Shown in pieces: positions 45,451 through 52,415 of a DNA stretch of 64,000 nucleotides (positions are counted from its first letter, which is position 1; every line of letters starts with the position of its first letter). The DNA comes from Lentilactobacillus buchneri (lineage in GTDB: Bacteria; Bacillota; Bacilli; Lactobacillales; Lactobacillaceae): assembly GCF_018314255.1 (NCBI RefSeq), contig NZ_CP073066.1, forward strand, positions 1,736,001-1,800,000, given 5' to 3'. Under the pieces are notes generated by a model, which did not search any database, was not told the DNA's origin, and worked only from the letters and a program-made list of their open reading frames with translations. Made by a program: the position numbers and the translations under genes.

Positions 45451-45459
45451 TGTTATACT
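45451..45459 (+). promoter_or_regulatory. Extended -10 promoter of the phosphoglycerate-mutase-family gene
   Basis: TGTTATACT is an extended -10 element 31 bp before the ATG. No good -35 is visible. It rules out the longer upstream reading frame as coding. Confidence 0.6.
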
Positions 45460-45489
45460 TTAGATATTAAGGGTAAAGGATGTGTCATC

Positions 45490-46149
45490 ATGAGTAAATT
45501 TAATTTGTACATGGTTCGTCACGGTCAAACCTACTTTAACATTTATAACAAACTTCAGGGGTGGAGCAATTCGCCACTGACGGAAAAGGGCATTCAAAAC
45601 GCGGTCGATACCGGTGAGAAATTGAAGGACACCAAGTTTGCGGCTGCATATTGCAGTGATACCACCAGGGCGGAGCAAACTGCTCAAAAAATTTTAGATG
45701 AAAATGACGCCTCGGATATTGATGCGCCAATTACGTCAATGTTTTTCCGTGAGGAGTTTTACGGCTACTTTGAAGGAAATGATATGAGCCAAGCTTGGTA
45801 TTTGGCTGGCGCCCCACACGGATTGCCGACCTTCCGGGATATTGTTGAGAAATATTCCATTGGCAAAGCGAAAGATTATCTAAAAGAAGCCGATCCGTTC
45901 CATCAAGCTGAAAACAATCAGGAATACTGGAAACGTTTGGATCAGGGGTTTGACCTGATTAAACAGAACCCAGAAATCAAAGACGGCGACAACGTCTTAT
46001 TAATCAGTCATGGTAACACATTGCTAAGCGTTGTGGAACGCTATGGCAATGGTCAATTTGATGTGACTGAGCGGCCAGCCAACGGCAGTTTGACCAAATT
46101 GACCGTTGACGGCGATGACATCCATGTGGTGGCCTTTAACCAACAATAA
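45490..46149 (+). CDS. Phosphoglycerate mutase/histidine phosphatase family protein
   Basis: ATG 45490 is chosen over an upstream frame start because AAAGGA precedes it and the protein then begins MSKFNLYMVRHGQT (219 residues). The RHG motif (His of VRHGQT) is the phosphorylated histidine; LTEKGIQNA, SDTTRAEQTA and LISHGNTLL complete the active site. The insert with FREEFYGYFEGND suggests a broad-specificity phosphatase rather than glycolytic mutase. The next gene starts 17 bp downstream. Confidence 0.9.
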   Translation: MSKFNLYMVRHGQTYFNIYNKLQGWSNSPLTEKGIQNAVDTGEKLKDTKFAAAYCSDTTRAEQTAQKILDENDASDIDAPITSMFFREEFYGYFEGNDMSQAWYLAGAPHGLPTFRDIVEKYSIGKAKDYLKEADPFHQAENNQEYWKRLDQGFDLIKQNPEIKDGDNVLLISHGNTLLSVVERYGNGQFDVTERPANGSLTKLTVDGDDIHVVAFNQQ

Positions 46150-46166
46150 TAACAAGTTAGGCGGGT

Positions 46167-46622
46167 ATGAATTTGGAGATTAAATTAACTGATCAATTGG
46201 ATCAAATTTATCAAGACGCAAGAACCATTCGCCATCATGTCTTCGTTGAGGAGCAGGGAATTGCTGAAACCGACGAATTTGACGGTACTGATTCCGACGC
46301 CATTCATTTTGTTGGCTATGTGAATGGGGAACCGGTGGTAACTGCTAGAACGACCGTCACCAAAAAGGGCGTTCATATTCAACGAGTGGCAACTGAAAAA
46401 GCCGCCCGGCATCACGGTTATGCCCAGCAGCTCCTGGAATACCTGCTGGGCCAACCAATGTTTGAAGATGCCCCAATGTTTTATTTGGGGGCCCAGAAAA
46501 CGGCGATCGGCTTTTATCAAACACTGGGATTTGAGGAGTATGGGGAGCCATTTGAAGAAGTCGGCATCCCGCACGTCAATATGCGGCGAACGCACTCAGC
46601 CGCCGATCACCACGATCGATAA
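46167..46622 (+). CDS. GNAT-family N-acetyltransferase
   Basis: This 151-residue protein has a GNAT fold of the ElaA/YjcF kind: IRHHVFVEEQGIAETDEFDG near the N-terminus, then the acetyl-CoA loop IQRVATEKAARHHGYAQQLL (about residues 70-89) and FYQTLGFEEYGEPFEEVGIPHVNM near the end. Substrate unknown. AGGCGG precedes the start. It is the second gene of a small operon and is followed by a strong terminator. Confidence 0.88.
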   Translation: MNLEIKLTDQLDQIYQDARTIRHHVFVEEQGIAETDEFDGTDSDAIHFVGYVNGEPVVTARTTVTKKGVHIQRVATEKAARHHGYAQQLLEYLLGQPMFEDAPMFYLGAQKTAIGFYQTLGFEEYGEPFEEVGIPHVNMRRTHSAADHHDR

Positions 46623-46654
46623 AATGATAGTTGGTTGTATGTAAATATTAACAG

Positions 46655-46697
46655 AGAGATCCAAGCGGAATTCAGGTACCGCTTGGGTCTCTTTTTG
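46655..46697 (+). terminator. Rho-independent terminator after the GNAT gene
   Basis: AGAGATCCAAGCGG pairs with CCGCTTGGGTCTCT, followed by TTTTT. Confidence 0.93.
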
Positions 46698-46747
46698 CTT
46701 TGCGGTCCGTGATCACTCAAGGCCATGACATTAAAGTGACATTTTAC

Positions 46748-46776
46748 TTGACAAAATTGGCAGATAAAACAGAATA
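46748..46776 (+). promoter_or_regulatory. Candidate promoter of the EIIC gene
   Basis: TTGACA (46748-46753), 17 bases, AGAATA (46771-46776). The -35 is perfect and the -10 poor. Confidence 0.45.
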
Positions 46777-46812
46777 AGAGTGATTAAATGAACGATTCCA
46801 GGGGGGATTGGC

Positions 46813-48045
46813 ATGGATCAATTAATGGCCCGTTCAATGAAAGCTTATCAGAGCAAGTTTGCCCGTGTGATTCAGGATACTTTGGCGCTGCTGTTTCCAA
46901 TTATGTTACTGGGAAGTTTTGCCGAGGTCTTGAAATATTCTTTTTTGACGCCCAGTGGGTTTGTTGCCACCGTATTCGGGGTGACCAAGTGGCTGCCCGC
47001 TGCGAGGCAGATTTCACAGCTATTGGGGCTGATTGTCCACTGTACGGTTGACATGATTGCCTTATACGGCGCTTACGGGATTGCCTACTGTACGGTAAAA
47101 GCATACGGGCGCCAAACATCGGCGTTGTCAGGTGCTATCGGCCTGCTGGCGTTCTTGATGGCTGCCTATCAGCCCCATAGCCACGGGCGATTGCTGTTTA
47201 ACAGCACTTTGATGGGGCAGGGACTGTTAATTGCCTTGATAATTGGCTATATCGTTGGGCGGATCATTGTTGCCTTTGAGAAACGCCGGGCGTTACGATC
47301 CTACCAAATCATTTGGCCCTTGCTGCTGGTGGTTGTGTTTTCAATTGTGGTCAATGTTGTTGTCAGCCTCACCAGAAGTCCGGAGGTTCAATCGTTCATC
47401 TCGTCAACTGCCTTGCATGCGGTTCAGGCCAGCGCGCTTTCCTATGTCATCGGCATGGGATTGTTGACGGATCTGCTGTCTTGGATGGCGGTTGGCGGAC
47501 CGTTTTCTGCAAGTCCGACCTTTACCGATCCAGCAGCGTTGACCAATTTGAATCACGCTCTCAAAACAGGGTCAGCCTTCAATGTGCCATTCAAATATAC
47601 CGATGTGACCCTCTTTCACAGCTTTGCCAATTTTGGCGGCAATGGCGCGGTACTGGCGATGATTATTGCAATTTTAGTCTTCTCCAAACGACAGCGTTTT
47701 TTGACTGTCTCGAAGTGGTCAATTTTTCCGGCGCTGTTTAATAATAATTATGCGATGATGTTGGGGATCCCAATCGTTTACAACCCGATTTTTCTGATTC
47801 CGTTTCTGCTGGCACCACTGGTTAACATGCTGGTTGCTGCTTCTTTTCTGGCGCTCAAATGGATTCCGGCAGCCGTTTATCCGGTACCTTCAGGGACGCC
47901 GGGGCCTTTGATTGGTTTCTTGGGCACCAATGGCAATTGGTTGGCGCTCATTCTCGGAGCGGTTCTGATTTTCGTGGATGTGCTGATCTATATGCCATTT
48001 GTCAAACTGTATGATCGGCTTGATCGAAACCGGGGTGAGCAATGA
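46813..48045 (+). CDS. PTS EIIC-type sugar permease (lactose/cellobiose family)
   Basis: This 410-residue membrane protein has about ten helices and resembles CelB-like EIIC: an N-terminal amphipathic stretch, FPIMLLGSFAEVL, and the region FHSFANFGGNGAVLAMIIAIL, TVSKWSIFPALFNNNYAMMLGIPIVYNPIFLIPFLLAP (key part FNNNYAMMLGIPIVYNP, about residues 308-324). No EIIA or EIIB gene is near, so it would need partners from elsewhere or has another role. Its stop overlaps the start of the hydrolase pseudogene as TGATG. Confidence 0.85.
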   Translation: MDQLMARSMKAYQSKFARVIQDTLALLFPIMLLGSFAEVLKYSFLTPSGFVATVFGVTKWLPAARQISQLLGLIVHCTVDMIALYGAYGIAYCTVKAYGRQTSALSGAIGLLAFLMAAYQPHSHGRLLFNSTLMGQGLLIALIIGYIVGRIIVAFEKRRALRSYQIIWPLLLVVVFSIVVNVVVSLTRSPEVQSFISSTALHAVQASALSYVIGMGLLTDLLSWMAVGGPFSASPTFTDPAALTNLNHALKTGSAFNVPFKYTDVTLFHSFANFGGNGAVLAMIIAILVFSKRQRFLTVSKWSIFPALFNNNYAMMLGIPIVYNPIFLIPFLLAPLVNMLVAASFLALKWIPAAVYPVPSGTPGPLIGFLGTNGNWLALILGAVLIFVDVLIYMPFVKLYDRLDRNRGEQ

Positions 48046-48914
48046 TGAAACGGACAGTTAAAATCTGGTTATGGAGTCTTCTTGCGGTGTTGCTGTCAGT
48101 TGGCTTGATTGTCGCTTCACTCTAGTGGTCACACCAAAATGTCAGTGAGTTAACCCGGCACCATAACTCTCAGTTATCGCCAGTCATCATGATTCCGGGG
48201 AGTTCGGCCACCGAAAACCGTTTTGATGGTTTAGTCAGTGAGATCAACCACAACCGCACGAATCCGCATAGTTTATTGAAGGTCAAAATTACCAACGATG
48301 ACAAACTCCACTTCACCGGCCGGCTGAGACCGGGGGACAACGAGCCATTCATTGTGGTTGGCTTTCAAAATAACAAGGACGGTTATAGTAACATCAAGCA
48401 ACAGGCCCGCCAATTTAACGTCATTTTCCATACCTTGGTCAGTCGATTGAATTTTAATAATTTTAAAGCGATAGGACATTCTAATGGTGGCTTAATTTAC
48501 ACCGTATTTTTGGAAAATTATTTTGATCAATATTCTAATGACGTTTGGATGACTAAGTTGATGACGATTGGGTCGCCGTTTAATTTCAATGAGCGGTCAA
48601 TTGATAACAAGACGCAAATGTTATCGGATTTCATCAAGAATCGCAACAAGCTGCCCAATAATTTGAGCGTCTACTCAGTTGCCGGCACTAAGAACTACAC
48701 GTCTGATGGATTAGTGCCGCTGGTAAGTGTTGCTGCCGGCCGGTATGTCTTTCAAGGCGCCGTTCGTCATTTTACAACGATCACAGTGTCTGGTTCCAAC
48801 GCCCAGCACTCTGATTTACCGGAAAACAAGCAGATTGTTGATTTGATTAACCGATACATTCTCCACTCGACCCGGGTTCCAAGAGCAAGGCAAAATGAAC
48901 CGCGACTACATTAA
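48045..48914 (+). pseudogene. DUF915-type alpha/beta hydrolase with in-frame amber codon
   Basis: The frame begins at ATG 48045 (MKRTVKIWLWSLLAVLLSVG, a membrane anchor or signal sequence), overlapping the EIIC stop. A TAG at 48123-48125 stops it at codon 27. The same frame continues without further damage to 48914: SPVIMIPGSSATENRFDGLV, the nucleophile elbow IGHSNGGLIY, and ALKNYTSDG-like C-terminal motifs of DUF915 lipase/esterase-like proteins (about 289 residues if read through). A restart at ATG 48189 would give a cytoplasmic form. Recent mutation, sequencing error or readthrough are all possible. Confidence 0.82.
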
Positions 48915-50009
48915 CCGTCGTCGAAAATGTCTGTTAAGCCACGACCAGCTTTGGTGAATCGTAATCGCTGAGGCAAATGACAGTAGCCAAGTTCCAATGT
49001 AGACGGAGAAAATGCCTAAAACTGGTTGGCGACTCATCAACCCTTGGCCAAATGTTCGCCAAAGCAGTTGATTCCAAAAGACGTTGGACAAAAAGGCTGG
49101 ATAGGCAAAGTTGGCCAAGCGGTGAATCAGATGAGTGACCTGGAGTTTCCGTCTAAGCTGGGAGTCGCCTAAAGCAGCAATCAAACTAATGATGCTGAGG
49201 TCATAAATGGTCATCGATGGTTTGTAGTATGGGGCGTTAGTCAGTTGAACGGGGAACTTGAAGGCAAATAATTCACAGTTAATCCAAACGAACGATCCCA
49301 GAGCAAAAACGGTTATCAACCCGTGTTTTTGGAGCCAGCGATGGGCCACTTGGCGATACTGCCAAGCCAGAGTCCCGACAACTGCATATAATAAGAAACT
49401 GACAAATAGTCTGTCCAGCAGGTACCAATCCTTGGCGTGCGGGCCGTGAAAGACTTGGGTGTCATAGAAGATTAACCAGACCAACTGGACCACCGAAGTC
49501 AGCAGCAGAACCAGCCGGCCACGCTGTTGATTATGGCCACACCAGCTGGCCAGCCACCAGAAAGGCGGCATCAGAATGATGAATTGCAACATCATCGAAT
49601 TGTACCAAAGGTGGGGTGCAGCATTCCCGTTGATGAATTGCCAGGCAAAGTCGCCAATCGTGTGATAATGCTCGACTTGCTGGACATTTGGCATGATTAA
49701 TAAGTAGATCAGGGTCCAAGCAATGGTGGGGATGAATGACGCATGCCACATTTGCTGGAGATAGCCCGGGTAGCTTAAATCGGTGTCGTGAGTGACTCGC
49801 ATGGTCGTATACAGGATTCCGGTAATGAACGCTGGTGCCGTGAATTTGATGAGGTTGTAACAAATGCCAATGCCGATCTGGATATTGACAGTCGGATGAG
49901 TTTGCAGGGCTCGACCTAGAATGATTTGCAGCATGACGGCCGCGCAGGCAAATACCTTGAGGTAATCGCCCATGTCTGGGGTACTGGGAGATTTGATTTT
50001 GCGATCCAT
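48906..50009 (-). CDS. Acyltransferase 3 family membrane protein
   Basis: ATG 50009 is chosen: AAAGGAG precedes it and the frame upstream runs into the ISL3 end, so the longer open frame is artificial. The 367-residue protein begins MDRKIKSPSTPDMGDYLKVFA and has about ten membrane helices. Such proteins acylate sugars or wall polymers at the membrane; the usual catalytic histidine in the first helix (as in YxRxxxxxxHxx) is not obvious here, so it may be a diverged member. The 3' end overlaps the hydrolase pseudogene by 9 bp. Confidence 0.75.
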   Translation of the reverse strand: MDRKIKSPSTPDMGDYLKVFACAAVMLQIILGRALQTHPTVNIQIGIGICYNLIKFTAPAFITGILYTTMRVTHDTDLSYPGYLQQMWHASFIPTIAWTLIYLLIMPNVQQVEHYHTIGDFAWQFINGNAAPHLWYNSMMLQFIILMPPFWWLASWCGHNQQRGRLVLLLTSVVQLVWLIFYDTQVFHGPHAKDWYLLDRLFVSFLLYAVVGTLAWQYRQVAHRWLQKHGLITVFALGSFVWINCELFAFKFPVQLTNAPYYKPSMTIYDLSIISLIAALGDSQLRRKLQVTHLIHRLANFAYPAFLSNVFWNQLLWRTFGQGLMSRQPVLGIFSVYIGTWLLSFASAITIHQSWSWLNRHFRRRLM

Positions 50010-50097
50010 ATCTGTAGCTCCTTTGAAGAATTGTCTACTACCAATATACCAAGTGAAGCCGAAATTACAAAAAGAGGCTGGAAACAAATGAATGTTT

Positions 50098-51566
50098 GGT
50101 TCTTCGTCAACTGTTGTTGGTGAACAAAATATTGGAGTTCTAATCACTTGGTGATTAGGGCTCTTTTTGTATGAACTCGAAAAGCGAACAGCACTCTTAG
50201 CCGGAATCTGAAGAAGTTTCGGTAACCAAATCCAGTGCGCTTAATGACTTTAATCTTGTTGTTTGAACCTTCTAATGGCCCGTTGGTGTAGTGGTGGGTG
50301 AAAGTGTTGCCAATTTCATCATGATGAGCCGCCAAGGTTTGGAGGGCTGCCAACATCTCTTCCGAGCACCCCTGCAGGTGGTGAAAGGCTTGATTATAGT
50401 TGGGCCAGTCGCGGTTTTTGATGGTTTCACGTAACCGATTCATCACGTCGTAAGTTTGCTTGAGCTCGGGATCAATGTCCAGTAAAGCATCAACCACATC
50501 CGTGGCAGTTGCCGGATAAGGGAAGTTTGTCCACTTACGGAAAGCCTCGTAGTTAAGGTGATTGGCCGGCGTTAATAATAGTTTCCAATAGCGTTTCAAG
50601 GCGTGATACTGGCGTGAGGAAGTGGCCAGGGTTTTCATGAGACGCACTCGCGTCTTATTAAAAGCCCGGTTTAAAGCGTTAACCAGGTGGAAGGGATCGA
50701 TGACAACGATGGCGTTCGGGAAGATCTGCCCAACCAATTTGGGATAGGTATAGTTCATATCGGTAACGATAATTTTCACATTTTCTCGCGCGGCTTGGTC
50801 ATAATGTTGGAAGTACTTTTGAAGCTGATAGATGGTTCTAAAGGGCAACAGGTCAATCAATTCGTGGGTTTCCGCGTCCATAAATTCAAAGCTCATCGCG
50901 TCGGTGGCGCTCTTAGTACTTTTAACTTCGTCCATGAGGAGAACTTTGGGTAAGTAGTGCCAGTTGGTTTGAAAGTCGTGTTCAGCGCGCAAGAGCTGCC
51001 GACCAACGAATGAATCCGAAGTGGACAATTCATTGGCAATGTGTTTGAGGCTCACTGGTTCCGTTAACTTCTCTAAACATTGTTTCCGGGTTGTATTTGA
51101 AATCGTGCAGTGCTTCGGCACTGCACTCGTCTGCGCCAGGAAGTTGGTATGACAAGCCTTACAGTGAAAGTTTCGCCGATTGAGGCATAGGATAACCGTG
51201 CTGCCCAATGTTTTAGCGAATCTAATGGTGGTCTTCCGCCAACCATAGCCAATGATCTGGTGATCATTAATAACCCCACAATTGCGGCAGGCCTTGGGAG
51301 AATAGTTCAGTGATCCATTTAATCTGATTACCCCATCATCACCTATTTTGCCATTCTCAATTTTTAAGTGTTCATCATCTATTCCTAACAACATTTTCGT
51401 AGTATCATTTGACATAGGGCATTTCCTTCTTTCTCTAAAATCTTCGTGGTTGTTGGTTTTGATGAACGGACAGGAAATGTCCGCTTTTTTTATTCTAATG
51501 AAAAACAAAAAATCTGTCATCAGTAATAGATAAAAATCTATTACCAACAACAGATATTGTAGAGCC
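50098..51566 (-). mobile_element. ISL3-family insertion sequence, copy 2 (1469 bp, intact)
   Basis: It has the same terminal inverted repeats as copy 1 and 8-bp direct repeats GAATGTTT (50090-50097 and 51567-51574). The transposase frame is intact. It lies in a terminator hairpin between the NlpC/P60 and acyltransferase genes. Apart from 20 extra bases it is identical to copy 1. Confidence 0.95.
50144..51415 (-). CDS. ISL3-family transposase
   Basis: ATG 51415 follows GAAGGAAA and gives a 423-residue protein of usual ISL3 length. An N-terminal zinc-finger-like region has CRNCGV and FHCKACHTNF, followed by a helix-turn-helix (SLKHIANELSTSDSFVGRQLL, key part VGRQLL). The DDE core includes LMDEVKSTKS, VIDPFHLVNAL and the final GPLEGSNNKIKVIKR with the catalytic glutamate. 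The frame upstream of 51415 is open by chance. Confidence 0.95.
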   Translation of the reverse strand: MSNDTTKMLLGIDDEHLKIENGKIGDDGVIRLNGSLNYSPKACRNCGVINDHQIIGYGWRKTTIRFAKTLGSTVILCLNRRNFHCKACHTNFLAQTSAVPKHCTISNTTRKQCLEKLTEPVSLKHIANELSTSDSFVGRQLLRAEHDFQTNWHYLPKVLLMDEVKSTKSATDAMSFEFMDAETHELIDLLPFRTIYQLQKYFQHYDQAARENVKIIVTDMNYTYPKLVGQIFPNAIVVIDPFHLVNALNRAFNKTRVRLMKTLATSSRQYHALKRYWKLLLTPANHLNYEAFRKWTNFPYPATATDVVDALLDIDPELKQTYDVMNRLRETIKNRDWPNYNQAFHHLQGCSEEMLAALQTLAAHHDEIGNTFTHHYTNGPLEGSNNKIKVIKRTGFGYRNFFRFRLRVLFAFRVHTKRALITK

Positions 51567-51633
51567 GAATGTTTCCAGCCTCTTCAGGTGATAGTTGATT
51601 GAATTGTTGTTATGTTGCTATGTGTTAAAAAGA

Positions 51634-52125
51634 TTAATCGTCGGTAGCGTCATCTGAGTCAAAGTTAACGACGTGAGCGGAACCAACGTAATTCCACCAT
51701 GGTGCTTTAACAGTTTCGGTGATGACACCGCGGTTTTGAGCATCGATCATCTTACCGTTGCCGATGTATAAACCAACGTGAGAAATTGATGCTGCGCTCC
51801 AACCGAAGAATACCAAATCACCTTTTTGCAGGTTCTTGTATGATACCTTCTGGCCGGCGTTGTATTGTGCTTGGGCAGTACGAGGAAGGGTGACACTCGC
51901 AGCCTTTTTGTAAACGTAACTGGTAAAGCCTGAGCAATCAAATGCTGAAGGACCAGTGGCACCATAAACATATGGCTTGCCGAGGTTTTGCTTAGCAACT
52001 TTATAAACGGCTGAATATGAAACATCAGTGTCGGCAGCTTTGGATGCTTGAGCATCTTGGAAACCGGCAAATGATAATGTGAAGAATGCTACTAGCGTAA
52101 GTAATATTTTTGTATGTAATTTCAT
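51634..52125 (-). CDS. Secreted NlpC/P60 peptidoglycan endopeptidase
   Basis: This 163-residue protein has a signal peptide (about residues 1-28, ending AQASKA). A single NlpC/P60 domain follows, with Cys in FDCSGFTSYVY (about residue 66), His in SHVGLYIGNG (about 117) and a polar third residue later. It cleaves peptide stems of peptidoglycan. No wall-binding domain is present. The terminator behind it is interrupted by ISL3 copy 2, though the element still supplies part of the stem. Confidence 0.92.
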   Translation of the reverse strand: MKLHTKILLTLVAFFTLSFAGFQDAQASKAADTDVSYSAVYKVAKQNLGKPYVYGATGPSAFDCSGFTSYVYKKAASVTLPRTAQAQYNAGQKVSYKNLQKGDLVFFGWSAASISHVGLYIGNGKMIDAQNRGVITETVKAPWWNYVGSAHVVNFDSDDATDD

Positions 52126-52305
52126 TTTTTATCAACAACTCCCTATCAAATCTACAGTGATAACAATACCAATGAATTGTTGCAAAAGTGTAACAAACAA
52201 TTTGCAATGCAGTTAAATGTCATATGGCAGTTGAAACATTGGTAACCTGGCTTGTGAATAACCGTTTCCACAAGCTGATTTGAGGGTGTTTATAACTGAG
52301 CAATT

Positions 52306-52341
52306 AAAAAAGCCGCCCAATGTGAATTGAGTGACTTTTTT
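52306..52341 (-). terminator. Possible terminator of the MMPL gene
   Basis: AAAAAAG...CAAT pairs with ATTG...CTTTTTT, with mismatches. It lies 75 bp after the MMPL stop on the minus strand. The remaining 52126-52415 stretch shows no gene. Confidence 0.45.
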
Positions 52342-52415
52342 GAAAAATGTCGCCATGATTTGGATTAAATTTGTCTGAAGATGACGTGGCAAAAATAGAA
52401 ATCTTAATAAATTAT

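Larger units (their letters stand above)
50074..51581 (-). terminator. Terminator hairpin of the NlpC/P60 gene, split by ISL3 copy 2
   Basis: GAGGCTGGAAACAAAT (50074-50089) and CCAGCCTC (51575-51582) flank the element with its duplications. Joined, they give GAGGCTGGAAACA/TGTTTCCAGCCTC with a 6-base loop. Read on the minus strand it ends CCTCTTTTTG, a standard terminator for the NlpC/P60 gene. Confidence 0.85.

Noticed and set aside
45334-45489. Longer N-terminus of the phosphoglycerate-mutase-family protein
   Set aside because: It contains the extended -10 promoter and no conserved sequence; the RHG motif begins properly from ATG 45490.
50010-50147. Longer N-terminus of the acyltransferase
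   Set aside because: The extra sequence reads into the end of the ISL3 element, and ATG 50009 has AAAGGAG before it.
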